A stretch of DNA of 64,000 nucleotides from Aquimarina latercula DSM 2041 (GCF_000430645.1 NZ_AUMK01000004.1:310001-374000), one strand, 5' to 3'; positions 44,926-54,590 are shown, numbered from the stretch's first letter. The notes: generated by a model not told the origin, from the sequence alone. Made by a program: numbers and translations.

Positions 44926-45597
44926 ATGAGAAAAATAATTTCATTACTCGTAATAACCATAGCACTTACAAGTTGTACAAATAAAAAAAATATCTCTGAA
45001 GAAGATAAGAAACAGATCATATCAGAACTTAATGTTATTGATATTCTTGATCAAAAATACGCCGGTATACCTCCTACAGCATTAAGAGAAAAACATGGTT
45101 ACGAAAAAGCTTGGGAGATTTTTGAACGTCAAAGAGATAGTATTGGAATAATAAATCAACAAAAAATTAAAGAATTATTTAATAAATATGGTTATCTCGG
45201 AGAACGCAAAGTTGGACAAAAGGCTTCGACAAGTTTTTGGCTTCCAATTCAACATGCAGATAACGACATCCCTTTTCAGCAAGAAATGCTGACAGCGATG
45301 GAGAAAGAAATTAAAAACGGAAGTAATGACAAGTATCACTACGCGATGTTAGAGGATAGAATTCAAGTGAACCTAAATAAACCTCAACGTTTTGGCACCC
45401 AATTAACATACAATAAAAATGGACAAGCGATACCAAAAAATGGTTTGCTAGATTCTACAAATATAGATAGCATAAGAAAAGAATATTCTCTTCCAACTTT
45501 AAAGAAATATTATAATGAAATGACAAAGTCGCATTTTGAAATGAACAAACAAATGTTTCTTGAAAAGGGAATAACAAAACCCCAGTTATATCAATAA
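44926..45597 (+). CDS. DUF6624-like lipoprotein
   Basis: The protein has 223 residues with an SPII signal ending LTSC (Cys17). The domain has the features I associate with DUF6624: ELNVIDILDQKY, IIN-QQKIKELFNKYGYLGERKVG, then HADNDIPFQQ and YHYAMLEDRIQVN, then RFGTQ. It is found in Bacteroidota and Actinobacteria without known function. It is predicted to be anchored in the envelope. It is preceded by a short protein that may be a fragment of the same family. Confidence 0.7.
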   Translation: MRKIISLLVITIALTSCTNKKNISEEDKKQIISELNVIDILDQKYAGIPPTALREKHGYEKAWEIFERQRDSIGIINQQKIKELFNKYGYLGERKVGQKASTSFWLPIQHADNDIPFQQEMLTAMEKEIKNGSNDKYHYAMLEDRIQVNLNKPQRFGTQLTYNKNGQAIPKNGLLDSTNIDSIRKEYSLPTLKKYYNEMTKSHFEMNKQMFLEKGITKPQLYQ

Positions 45598-45602
45598 AAC
45601 AT

Positions 45603-45633
45603 AATGAAATGTAATGAAATGTAATGAAATGTA
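45603..45633. repeat. Three tandem copies of a 10-base unit
   Basis: AATGAAATGT is repeated three times without error directly after the DUF6624 gene. It is a microsatellite-like repeat; copy number could vary between strains. Confidence 0.85.
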
Positions 45634-45745
45634 ATAATAATTAGTTCAATTATGATTATCAAAACCTTTTACAAACGTTGCCTATATCATCAATTAACAT
45701 TTTAAAGAGTATCTTACAAAGTATTGAACGCAAATTAATACTACT

Positions 45746-46678
45746 ATGCAGGTAATTTTAGGTGCAAATGGAATAATTGGAGAGGAATTGGCCAAAGCAT
45801 TACGATCCAATTACACGAAAGAAATTAAACTAGTTGGACGGAACCCCAAAAAAGTACATATAGATGATATTTTGTTCAAAGGTGATCTGTTACAAGCAAA
45901 AGATGTTCATAACGCTGTAGAAAATGCCAAAATTGCGTATCTAACTGTAGGGCTCCCATACCGATCTAAGATTTGGTTAAGAGATTGGCCTATCATCATG
46001 AAGAATGTAATATCTGGTTGCAAAAAAAACAACTGTAAACTTGTATACTTCGACAATACATATGCATATCCCCAAGACAGCAAAATTCAAAAAGAAGATA
46101 CACCCCTGCAACCAAAAGGTAAAAAAGGAGAAGCAAAAAGAATAGCTGCAGAACTTTTATTAAGTGCGATTAATAACAAAGAAATTAATGGAGTAATATG
46201 TAGAGCACCTGAATTTTATGGGCCCGATAAAACAAAGGGAATAACGAATACACTTATTTTTGATGCGCTAAAAGCCAATAAAAAACCAAAAGTATTTTTA
46301 AAAGATAATGTCTTAAGGACCTTTATTTATACTCCTGATGCTAGTAAAGCAATGGCTTTGATCGGGAATACTCCAGATACATATGGTCAAACTTGGCACC
46401 TTCCGTGTGATGAAAATCGATTAACATACAAAGAAATCATAGAACAAATCTCGTTACAATTAGATCGAAAAATAACATACAATACCTTAGGAGGATTTAT
46501 TCTAAAAGTAACATCAATCTTTAATCAAAACATCAGAGAAACTCAGGAGTTATTACCCAGGTATAAGATTGATAATATTTTTGATTCTTCTAAATTCAAA
46601 AATCGATTCCCTGATTTTAAAATAACTTCTTATCAACAAGGTATTAGCAACATAATTAAAGATTATAAAATTAAGTAA
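45746..46678 (+). CDS. NAD-dependent epimerase/dehydratase-like atypical SDR
   Basis: The protein has 310 residues. An N-terminal Rossmann fold begins VILGANGIIGEELAKAL with G-x-x-G-x-x-G, and later segments KLVYFDNTYAYP and ICRAPEFYGPDK match extended/atypical SDRs. The usual Y-x-x-x-K is not clear, which points to the atypical NmrA-like or NAD(P)-binding group. A cytoplasmic oxidoreductase or NAD(P)-sensing protein; substrate unknown. It is followed 13 bases later by a small hypothetical gene. Confidence 0.78.
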   Translation: MQVILGANGIIGEELAKALRSNYTKEIKLVGRNPKKVHIDDILFKGDLLQAKDVHNAVENAKIAYLTVGLPYRSKIWLRDWPIIMKNVISGCKKNNCKLVYFDNTYAYPQDSKIQKEDTPLQPKGKKGEAKRIAAELLLSAINNKEINGVICRAPEFYGPDKTKGITNTLIFDALKANKKPKVFLKDNVLRTFIYTPDASKAMALIGNTPDTYGQTWHLPCDENRLTYKEIIEQISLQLDRKITYNTLGGFILKVTSIFNQNIRETQELLPRYKIDNIFDSSKFKNRFPDFKITSYQQGISNIIKDYKIK

Positions 46679-46691
46679 AAGAATAGAGAAA

Positions 46692-47027
46692 ATGAACTAC
46701 CATAATAAGTCATTTCGTCCAACACAAAATTCAGAAAATGGGGAAACAACAGAAGAAACAATTTTTAAATATAAACAGGAAGGTACAATCTTAACTTCGG
46801 AATATAGTGGTGGTCAAATTAAAAAAGGACACCTAATTGGATTAGTGGATGAAAACGGAAATATCGAAATGCGTTATCATCAAACAAATAACAACAAAGA
46901 GTTAATGACTGGAATCTGTTTTTCGAAACCAGAAATATTAACTAACGGAAAAATACGTCTTCATGAAACTTGGGAATGGACATCTGGAGATAAATCAAAA
47001 GGAAAATCCACTTTAGAAGAAATATAA
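46692..47027 (+). CDS. Small hypothetical protein with beta-repeat pattern
   Basis: The protein has 111 residues, no signal, and alternating beta strands such as FKYKQEGTILTSEYSGGQIKKGHLIGLVD and RYHQ. Similar short proteins in this phylum are often labelled N-acetylglutamate synthase, but there is no acetyltransferase motif and I do not accept that label. It probably binds a small ligand or is structural. It shares an operon with the SDR gene. Confidence 0.55.
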   Translation: MNYHNKSFRPTQNSENGETTEETIFKYKQEGTILTSEYSGGQIKKGHLIGLVDENGNIEMRYHQTNNNKELMTGICFSKPEILTNGKIRLHETWEWTSGDKSKGKSTLEEI

Positions 47028-47142
47028 AAAATACCTAAAGTATAATCTGTTTATAATAAATCTGATCTTTTATTATAAATATAAAAAAACAGGGTAACAT
47101 TTTTAGCTATAAAGCTACTTACAATAAACCTTGTTATATCTC

Positions 47143-47703
47143 ATGAAAAATACAATCATACTGCTAATCATAGTTCTAACTTCTAACTTAGTACAGGCAC
47201 AGTTTATAAAACAAAAATCTATCAATGCTCAAATTGGTTACGGATTAAGTGCTCCCTATAATAGTGTTGATCAAGTTGTTAATAATGGTTTTTTCATACA
47301 AGGAGAATTTGTACTTAAAATTACTTCCTGGGTTGAGTTCAAACCTTATGCAGGCTTTATAACAACTAGTTCTAATGGAAAAGATATAAATGATAACCCA
47401 ACCGATGAAAAAGCCGAGACAAAAGCTTTTTTACTAGGTGGAAAAGCAAGATTGAGAGCACCAATTCCTTGGGTAGCACCTTATGCCGAAATTGGGATAG
47501 GAACTTCTATCGGGAAATTTGAAACAGTAACAGCATTTGATAATATTGATAAAAGTGGAGTGATTTATCACATTCCTTTCTCATTTGGATTAGAGCTAGG
47601 AAAAAACCATAATGTAGATTTAGGCTTTGCCTATTATTTTCAGCCATCCGTTGCGCAATACGTTGGAGCATTTACCCTAGGTATTACATTTCCATTAAAT
47701 TAA
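47143..47703 (+). CDS. Outer-membrane beta-barrel protein
   Basis: The protein has 186 residues from the ATG at 47143, which opens a signal peptide (MKNTIILLIIVLTSNLVQAQ); the frame could extend four codons to a TTG. The mature part has alternating aromatic and polar strands (INAQIGYGLSAPYN, WVEFKPYAGF, GKARLRAPIPWVAPYAEIGIG) and ends in TLGITFPLN, like OmpX/OmpW-type eight-stranded barrels. Role unknown. Confidence 0.75.
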   Translation: MKNTIILLIIVLTSNLVQAQFIKQKSINAQIGYGLSAPYNSVDQVVNNGFFIQGEFVLKITSWVEFKPYAGFITTSSNGKDINDNPTDEKAETKAFLLGGKARLRAPIPWVAPYAEIGIGTSIGKFETVTAFDNIDKSGVIYHIPFSFGLELGKNHNVDLGFAYYFQPSVAQYVGAFTLGITFPLN

Positions 47704-47860
47704 AAAATGAAAGCTAACGATATAATTCTCCGTGTCATCAATTTTTGATACCTTAGAAACCATACTATTTTCTAAAAGATATTAGTCCCCAATAGGATAT
47801 AACTCAATTATAATATCAATTTATAAAGTACAATATAATCATACAAAATTATAACTCATT

Positions 47861-48244
47861 ATGAGACTAAATGCTGGGATTCTGACTAAAAAACTCAATG
47901 AAACAAAATCTTTCTATACTAAAAATTTAGGCTTCCAAATAAAGTTTGAGAATGAGTTTTATCTTCTGCTCAAGACTCCCAATGAAAGAGACACTTTAAG
48001 TTTTTTATTACCAAATCATCCAACTCAACAATCCTTTTTTCATAAACCTTTTCTAGGAGAAGGAATGTATCTAACAATTGAAGTCGAGGATGTAGATACC
48101 TTTTACGCTGAGATAAAAAACAGAGGAGTGGAAATAAAAGTAGATTTAAGAGATGAACCTTGGGGCGAAAGACATTTTGCTATACAAGATCCAAACGGTA
48201 TTGGAATTGATATTGTAAGATATACAGAGCCTATTGATAATTAA
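47861..48244 (+). CDS. VOC/glyoxalase superfamily protein
   Basis: The protein has 127 residues, typical of a single VOC domain made of two beta-alpha-beta-beta-beta modules. N-terminal RLNAGILTKKLNETKSFYTKNLGFQ and C-terminal ERHFAIQDPNGIGIDIVRY are the classic family ends. Metal ligands cannot be assigned with confidence. It might be a glyoxalase, dioxygenase or resistance protein; the specific role is unknown. Confidence 0.85.
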   Translation: MRLNAGILTKKLNETKSFYTKNLGFQIKFENEFYLLLKTPNERDTLSFLLPNHPTQQSFFHKPFLGEGMYLTIEVEDVDTFYAEIKNRGVEIKVDLRDEPWGERHFAIQDPNGIGIDIVRYTEPIDN

Positions 48245-48431
48245 TTATCATTAGGTGGTATAGCAATTAGAATTTGAACCAATAGTTCTCTAATTTGGTT
48301 ACATTGCAATGGTAACCATCAGTAATATCCATAAAAGTTAATAAATCAAGTAACATTACACCGCATCATGAGACGTATATTAAAATACAATCAAAATCAA
48401 AATCTAAAATATCAGATACGGAATACAATTA

Positions 48432-49571
48432 ATGTGTGAATTCAATTTAAATATTTTTAATCTTCTTATAATAGCATCTGTATTTATAGGAACTACGTTT
48501 GGACTACTATTAATTCTTACTAAGCGGATAAACAAAAAAGCCAATGTATTACTTGGGTTACTTACGTTTATCATTGTTTTATGGAATATTTGGATATTAA
48601 GTTTAGATTTTCAGGTAACCAACTATCTCCCAAATTTTCACTTAATACCATTACAGTACTCTCTAGCTCTAGGACCATTATTATATCTATATGTAAAAAA
48701 AATAACCAACTTTAATTATCGTCTTTCTCAAAAAGATATCCTTCATTTTTTTCCTTTAGTTATAGAACTCATTATACATTTTGTAATTAGTCGTGATGCA
48801 CTTATAAATAACACCATTGGTATTGAGACGATTACATATCTTCAATTAATGCCTATTGTACAGTTTCTTGCTATTGTATCTATTGTTACTTACTGTATAT
48901 ATGCACTAAAAGAAATTAGAACTTATCATAGATGGTTAAACAAAAATTATAGTAATAACGATGCATACAGTTTACGATGGCTATATAGATTAATTATCAT
49001 ATTTGCCGTACTTTGGTTCTTATGGACACCATATACTATTATAGATTATGCTCTATTTAATTTCCAGTTAGGACTAGCGGATTATTATCCAATTTATGTG
49101 TTACTGTCAATTGTTACTATTTGGATTAGTGCCGAAGCCTTTTTGAGACCAGAAGTAATTCTATTAGAAACCAACAGAGAAAATAATCTCGAAAAAGAGA
49201 AACCATCGGAAGAAATCTTTAAAAAAGCATCTTGGTTAAAAGAACAAATGGCAACCAATCGATTTTACCTTAACTCAGAATTGACATTAAAATCCTTAGC
49301 AGAAAACCTTGATATGCATCCTAATATTTTATCTAAAGTTATTAATGATGGATTAGGTAAAAATTTCTCTGATTTTATAAATGAATATCGCGTAAACACT
49401 ATCATAGAAAAATTGCATAGTGGTCATTATGATCATCTCACGCTGTTAGGTCTCTCATTTGAGTGTGGTTTCAATTCGAAAACAACTTTTAACCGAGTCT
49501 TTAAAAATATTAAAGGAGTAACTCCTTTACATTATAAAAAGTCTATAAAAAATGACTCAAAACATCCTTAA
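48432..49571 (+). CDS. Membrane-anchored AraC-family transcriptional regulator (second)
   Basis: The protein has 379 residues. Seven hydrophobic helices occupy about 10-235 and the AraC DNA-binding domain about 265-375, with LKSLAENLDMHPNILSKVINDGLG and CGFNSKTTFNRVFKNIKGVTPLHYK. It has the same architecture as the regulator at 40248 and is likewise followed by a serine hydrolase gene of the beta-lactamase fold (93 bases away). Control of that neighbour is the simplest reading. Confidence 0.88.
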   Translation: MCEFNLNIFNLLIIASVFIGTTFGLLLILTKRINKKANVLLGLLTFIIVLWNIWILSLDFQVTNYLPNFHLIPLQYSLALGPLLYLYVKKITNFNYRLSQKDILHFFPLVIELIIHFVISRDALINNTIGIETITYLQLMPIVQFLAIVSIVTYCIYALKEIRTYHRWLNKNYSNNDAYSLRWLYRLIIIFAVLWFLWTPYTIIDYALFNFQLGLADYYPIYVLLSIVTIWISAEAFLRPEVILLETNRENNLEKEKPSEEIFKKASWLKEQMATNRFYLNSELTLKSLAENLDMHPNILSKVINDGLGKNFSDFINEYRVNTIIEKLHSGHYDHLTLLGLSFECGFNSKTTFNRVFKNIKGVTPLHYKKSIKNDSKHP

Positions 49572-49664
49572 ATGAGTACCATTATATAATCTGGAGCTTT
49601 TAAAAACCTTGATAAGTCTATGTTTGTGGAATAATTCAATTATCAATCAAATATAAAATCAAAA

Positions 49665-51305
49665 ATGAAATCAAATTATTTAGTACTAATTACATGCTTA
49701 CTAATAGCTTGTAATACCAGCAAAAGTTCAACTCCAGAAAATTCTCAAACAAGAGAAACTGAAAAGCTACATTTTTCTAAAGTTGACTTCAAAAAAAGCC
49801 CCCCTACATCAGATAATTATATCAAAAGTTTTACATTAAACAAGGATGCTTTTCTGAACATTCATTTTACTTTAGAACAACCGCTTATAGAGAGCCTTAA
49901 ATTATTAGCTCCTACCCTATCCCAAGATCAATTATTAAACAAAGGGAATTTTCAATTTTCATTCTTAGTCAATGGTAAAAAAGTTCACGTAGAAAATCTA
50001 AATAAAGGTGCAGGAACTATAGATGCTAAAACAACCAAACTTAAATATATGGTTCCCTTACTCTATCCTAAACAGATTGATTTTTGGGGTTGGTTCACGT
50101 GGTTAAGGTTCATGAAATTAAGTGGTGGACAAGATATATTGACAGAAGGCAATCATTCCTTAACAATCGAGGTAAGACCATATTTAAAACAAGAAACAGT
50201 AAAAGTAGGTGCTGTTTTAGCTAAAGGGACTATCTCCATCAAAGTAGCTAAAATCCAAGTAGATGAAAACCTAATACCTGTTCAAAAAATCCAATCAAAT
50301 AGTGGTTGGGAAATATCGAAAGATAGTTTCGATAATCGCAAAATAGAAGCGTTAAATAGAAAAATTGCTGAAAACAGATTCGAAAACATTAATGGAATCA
50401 TAGTTATAAAAGAAAATAAACTTCTAATAGAAGAATATTTTAATGGCGAACATAGAAATAGTCTACACGATTCTAGATCTGTAGGCAAATCATTTGCTTC
50501 TACAATGTTAGGAATTGCTATACAAGATGATTTCATAAACAATGAGAAGGTTTTTCTAAAAGATTTTTACAATTTAAAATCCTTTAAAAATTATAGTAAA
50601 AAGAAAGATTCAGTAACCTTAAAATCTCTTCTAACAATGAGTTCAGGATTTCTTGGAGATGATAACGATTATAGTAGTCCCGGAAATGAAGAAAACATGT
50701 ATCCAACAGATAACTGGGTTAAATTCTCATTGGATTTACCCATGGAAAAAAGTAAAAAAATAGAAACCGATTTCACTTACTTTACCGCAGGAGTAGTTAT
50801 TCTGGGTGATATCATTCATAAATCTGTTCCTGATGGATTAGTTTCTTATGCGGATAAAAAACTTTTTAAACCACTTAATATCACTAATTATAAATGGCAA
50901 TATACTCCTCAAAAAGTTGGTAATACCGCGGGAGGAATACAACTACGAGCCATTGACTTTGCAAAATATGGACAATTATACAAAAACAAAGGTACATGGA
51001 ATGGTAAACAAATTATAACCAAAAAGTGGGTAGAGAAAAGTTTATCAAAACAAGTGTCACAAGCAGCTGCAGGTATAAAAGATGGGTATTATGGATACCT
51101 TTTCTGGAATAAAACATATAATGTTAATGGAAAAGACTATGAGGTTTCTTTTTGTAGTGGTAGAGGCGGAAACAAAATTTTTATATGTAAAGACATTCCT
51201 TATGTAATAGTTATAACTTCTTCTGCATATAATAATCCTAACGCACATCCTAATGCAGACAAAATAATGAAAGAATACATATTACCTGCAATTATTAATA
51301 ACTAA
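49665..51305 (+). CDS. Serine hydrolase lipoprotein, beta-lactamase fold (third)
   Basis: The protein has 546 residues with an SPII signal ending LIAC (Cys16). The N-terminal about 200 residues are a separate beta-rich domain I do not recognise. The hydrolase domain (about 225-546) has SxxK as S272-V-G-K275 and resembles 6-aminohexanoate-dimer hydrolase and EstB relatives; a late SGRGGNKIFI matches the third motif. It is predicted to sit in the outer membrane or periplasm. The gene is paired with the second AraC regulator and ended by a hairpin at 51331. Confidence 0.85.
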   Translation: MKSNYLVLITCLLIACNTSKSSTPENSQTRETEKLHFSKVDFKKSPPTSDNYIKSFTLNKDAFLNIHFTLEQPLIESLKLLAPTLSQDQLLNKGNFQFSFLVNGKKVHVENLNKGAGTIDAKTTKLKYMVPLLYPKQIDFWGWFTWLRFMKLSGGQDILTEGNHSLTIEVRPYLKQETVKVGAVLAKGTISIKVAKIQVDENLIPVQKIQSNSGWEISKDSFDNRKIEALNRKIAENRFENINGIIVIKENKLLIEEYFNGEHRNSLHDSRSVGKSFASTMLGIAIQDDFINNEKVFLKDFYNLKSFKNYSKKKDSVTLKSLLTMSSGFLGDDNDYSSPGNEENMYPTDNWVKFSLDLPMEKSKKIETDFTYFTAGVVILGDIIHKSVPDGLVSYADKKLFKPLNITNYKWQYTPQKVGNTAGGIQLRAIDFAKYGQLYKNKGTWNGKQIITKKWVEKSLSKQVSQAAAGIKDGYYGYLFWNKTYNVNGKDYEVSFCSGRGGNKIFICKDIPYVIVITSSAYNNPNAHPNADKIMKEYILPAIINN

Positions 51306-51330
51306 TAAAGTTAGCAGATATACTATAGAA

Positions 51331-51396
51331 ACATAAGGCGGTTTATAAATATTCTTTAAGGTTTTACTAATTAATAAAACCGTCTTATGTGTTTTT
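51331..51396 (+). terminator. Long-stem terminator after third serine hydrolase gene
   Basis: ACATAAG-G-CGGTTT (51331 onward) pairs with AAACCG-T-CTTATGT (51377-51390) with one G-T pair, followed by GTTTTT. The loop of about 32 bases is unusually long and itself contains complementary GGTTTTA and TAAAACC. Confidence 0.7.
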
Positions 51397-51531
51397 AGAC
51401 AACAAAACACAAGCTAATGCAACATGTGATTGTAATGAAACATCAATTTACATAAATAATGATCTGGCCATGTATTAAGAAAAAGCTATCACACATTAGA
51501 AGTTTAACAACATTTATCTTACACTAATGTA

Positions 51532-51539
51532 TATATTTG
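51532..51539 (+). promoter_or_regulatory. -7 promoter box TATATTTG for the Crp-family gene
   Basis: This perfect TAnnTTTG match lies 23 bases before the GTG start at 51563. No clear -33 TTTG is present, as expected for an activator-dependent promoter. Confidence 0.45.
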
Positions 51540-51562
51540 ATATTACTAGTCATTAAACAAAA

Positions 51563-52126
51563 GTGGAAAAATTAAAAAACTGTATTCTAAGTCAAATTGC
51601 CATTGAAAAAAAATCAATGGATACCATTCTTTCAGTTTTTGAACCATTAGAAATTGTGAAAGGTGATTTCTTTCTAAAATCAGGAAGGATTTGTCGCCAA
51701 ATGGCCTTTATTGAATCTGGTTATATGAGAATGTATGACATTGCAGATGGAAAAGAAATAACCTTATGGATTGGTAGTAGTGGTAAATTTATCACTTCGC
51801 TTTCAAGCTTCATTTTCCAAACAACAAATAACTGGAACATACAAGCAATTACAGACTGCAAACTATATGTAATCAACCGAGAAAATCATTTTAGGCTAAA
51901 TAAAACTGAGCCCAAATGGTTAGAGTTTGATAATATGTTATTGGCACATTCTTTTGCCTTATTAGAAAAAAATATGTTTGCTCAATTACATACTACAGCA
52001 AAACAACGATTTATAAGTTTACTAGGTGAAGAACCAGATCTTTTTAAAAATGTCCCATTACAATATATAGCGTCTATGTTGGGAATTACTCCAGAATCAT
52101 TAAGTAGGCTTAGAAGAATGAATTAA
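51563..52126 (+). CDS. Crp/Fnr-family cyclic-nucleotide-binding-like regulator
   Basis: The protein has 187 residues with a GTG start. Residues about 20-115 form the cupin-like effector domain (GDFFLKSGRICRQMAFIESGYMRMY). The C-terminal part (FISLLGEEPDLFKNVPLQYIASMLGITPESLSRLRRM) is a short winged helix-turn-helix typical of Bacteroidota Crp proteins. No FNR-type cysteines are seen. The gene may share a message with the small membrane protein that starts 65 bases later. Confidence 0.87.
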   Translation: MEKLKNCILSQIAIEKKSMDTILSVFEPLEIVKGDFFLKSGRICRQMAFIESGYMRMYDIADGKEITLWIGSSGKFITSLSSFIFQTTNNWNIQAITDCKLYVINRENHFRLNKTEPKWLEFDNMLLAHSFALLEKNMFAQLHTTAKQRFISLLGEEPDLFKNVPLQYIASMLGITPESLSRLRRMN

Positions 52127-52191
52127 CTATCATTTGTCAAGAGAGATTAAACTTTGTTTACAGAAATTTGCTAAAACAAAATCTCATTCAA

Positions 52192-52563
52192 ATGAATAAA
52201 CTACAAAATGCCTTAAGAATCAATGCCTTCTTCTCTAGTACATCAGGCATTATTTTGATTATATTAAATCAACAAATCGCAAAACTATTCGGTACCGATA
52301 ACAATACCGTTTTTTGGATCGTGGGAGTCGTATTGATGTACTTTGCTTTGACCATTTGGTTTGAAATCAAGAAGCAACGAAAATCAGCTATCATTTGGAT
52401 TATAACTCAAGATTATGCCTGGGTGCTGGCTAGCGTATTGCTCGTAACATTTAATCCCTTTCAAATTACCAAAACAGGGAACTTAATAATCAGTATTATT
52501 GCGTTAATTGTTTTATATATGGGTGTAAATCAAATGATCAAACTAAGTTCAATCAACAAATAA
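52192..52563 (+). CDS. Small four-helix membrane protein
   Basis: The protein has 123 residues from the ATG at 52192; the frame could begin eight codons earlier, but MNKLQNALRINAFFS is a more usual N terminus. Four hydrophobic segments are visible (about 10-28, 40-58, 67-90, 97-116). No family is recognised with confidence. It probably lies in the cytoplasmic membrane. It follows the Crp-family gene and may be its target or partner. Confidence 0.65.
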   Translation: MNKLQNALRINAFFSSTSGIILIILNQQIAKLFGTDNNTVFWIVGVVLMYFALTIWFEIKKQRKSAIIWIITQDYAWVLASVLLVTFNPFQITKTGNLIISIIALIVLYMGVNQMIKLSSINK

Positions 52564-52655
52564 CTTCCCGTAAGCCCAATAGATAAAACTAATCACTTTT
52601 GGTAATAATTATTCTAAAAGGTTTTATTTCCTAAAAAATAATAATGATTTTTTTA

Positions 52656-52692
52656 AAAACGTATACTGTACTAGCCAAGTATACGTTTTTTA
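52656..52692 (+). terminator. Rho-independent terminator after small membrane protein gene
   Basis: An 11-bp stem AAAACGTATAC/GTATACGTTTT has a 12-base loop and is followed by T. Confidence 0.82.
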
Positions 52693-52820
52693 AATAGACA
52701 CAAAATATAAGGGTAAGGATGAGTAGCTTAATCGAAAGTTCATTACTTTTAATTCCCATTCTAACCCAACCAAGATGTTAGAATTTATTTTGACTATTTA
52801 AAAAGATAAATTTAACCATT

Positions 52821-54491
52821 ATGAAAACCTACAATATGACTAGTCTCTTAAAAAATATAATTGCATTCGTGCTACTCTTATTTAATTGTACATTAGTATT
52901 AGGGCAATCGATTAACTATACAGCGTCTACAGATATTATAGCAAACCCTGAAAGGGGATTACAAAAATATTCTATTACATCCAGTGAGTACGCAACGACT
53001 GCGGATTTTAGCAACTTATCTGTTAGCACTTTAAATAATTGGAAGACAAGTACGGACAAAGTAACTGTTGTATACCGTTATTTTCTTTTAGATGCATTTT
53101 TAAATACAGATATTAACGCTACTTTTTTAGATAATATACAGGGGGATTTCGATAATGTAAGAACTGCTGGTCTTAAAATAATTGTGAGATTTTCTTATTC
53201 TAATTCACAAGGAACTTCGGCACAGCAACCAAGCAAATCACAAATATTAACGCATATTTCTCAACTTTCTACAGTATTAAACACCAATAAAGATGTTATT
53301 TTTTCTGTTCAAGCGGGTTTTATTGGTACTTGGGGGGAATGGTATTATACAAACTCTACAGAATTTGGTACCGATGGTAGTATCTCAGAAACTCAATGGG
53401 CTAATCGCAAAGAAATAGTAGATGCAATGTTAGCAGCTACACCAATAGAAGTTCCCATCCAAGTTAGATATGCCGCTATTAAAACTACGATGTATGGTGA
53501 TACGCAACTAAATGAACAAACCGCCTATCAAAATAACGAAAATGCTAGAATTGGATTCTATAATGATGCGTTCTTAAATGATTTTGGTGATCAAGGAACC
53601 TACGGAGTGTCATCGCAATGCGAAAATCCTGTTGGGGCAATTGATTACTCTTATATTTCTAACGAAACCAAGTATTTACCAATGACGGGAGAGACTAATG
53701 GTATAAATACTTGCGATAATGGTTTTAGAACGAGCGGCGCTAATGCGTTAAATGAATTAAATTTAACCAATTGGACAACCATAAACAGAGATTACTATAC
53801 ACCCTTTTGGACTCAGGCAATCAACTCTGGTCATTATGATGATATTGTAAAAAACGTCGGATACAGATTTGTTTTAAATTCATCAACGATAACGACTAAC
53901 AATAGTGATTTTGACCTAAGTTTAGATATCACAAATGTCGGTTTCGCAAGACCTTTTAAAAAAAGAACTGTATATCTAATTTTGAAAAATACAGCTACAG
54001 ATGAAATCATTACAGAAGTGATCGACACAGATATTAGAACTTGGGAATCTTCTGTTTCAATAACACAAAATTTTGATTTAGGGTTAACCGGAACATTTCA
54101 ATTATATCTTTGGATGCCTGATACTGAAGCATCATTAGCATCTAATTCTGATTATAGTATTCAACTTGCAAACACAAATACTTGGCAATCTGAAACAGGC
54201 TACAATAACCTACTACAGACAATATCTTTAAACAACACACTTAATGTTGATGATTTTTCGATTACAGACAATTTCTCAATCTATCCAAATCCGGCATCCG
54301 ATATTATTACAATAAAATTAAAAAAATATGATAGTGCAGAACTTGAAATTTTTGATATTAACGGCCAATTAATCAAAGAATTATCTGTATCTCAAGATTC
54401 TCAGTTAAATATTTCTGACTTATCAAATGGAGTTTATTTTTTACGTTTAAATAAAAACAAATTAGTTACTCGTAAATTGATAAAAAAATAA
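52821..54491 (+). CDS. Secreted DUF4874/DUF4832 protein with T9SS sorting domain
   Basis: The protein has 556 residues with a signal peptide ending LVLGQ. The N-terminal part ANPERGLQKYS, VTVVYRYFLLDAF and FSVQAGFIGTWGEWYYT matches DUF4874, and the following DYYTPFWTQAINSG and late beta part match DUF4832; these pairs occur in secreted proteins possibly related to glycoside hydrolases (TIM-barrel-like). The last about 80 residues (IYPNPASD, then ELEIFDINGQL) form a T9SS type A sorting domain. A carbohydrate-active role is suspected, not shown. Confidence 0.85.
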   Translation: MKTYNMTSLLKNIIAFVLLLFNCTLVLGQSINYTASTDIIANPERGLQKYSITSSEYATTADFSNLSVSTLNNWKTSTDKVTVVYRYFLLDAFLNTDINATFLDNIQGDFDNVRTAGLKIIVRFSYSNSQGTSAQQPSKSQILTHISQLSTVLNTNKDVIFSVQAGFIGTWGEWYYTNSTEFGTDGSISETQWANRKEIVDAMLAATPIEVPIQVRYAAIKTTMYGDTQLNEQTAYQNNENARIGFYNDAFLNDFGDQGTYGVSSQCENPVGAIDYSYISNETKYLPMTGETNGINTCDNGFRTSGANALNELNLTNWTTINRDYYTPFWTQAINSGHYDDIVKNVGYRFVLNSSTITTNNSDFDLSLDITNVGFARPFKKRTVYLILKNTATDEIITEVIDTDIRTWESSVSITQNFDLGLTGTFQLYLWMPDTEASLASNSDYSIQLANTNTWQSETGYNNLLQTISLNNTLNVDDFSITDNFSIYPNPASDIITIKLKKYDSAELEIFDINGQLIKELSVSQDSQLNISDLSNGVYFLRLNKNKLVTRKLIKK

Positions 54492-54590
54492 ACATTATAT
54501 TTTGTAATAAATCGTAATCACCATCAGTAGATCTTAGTCGTTATACGTACTGTTAATGAAACACAAGATTCTGATTATTCGAAGAATATA

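Noticed and set aside
46692..47027. N-acetylglutamate synthase
   Set aside because: The label is common for such short proteins, but there is no GNAT acetyl-CoA-binding motif and the length is far too short.
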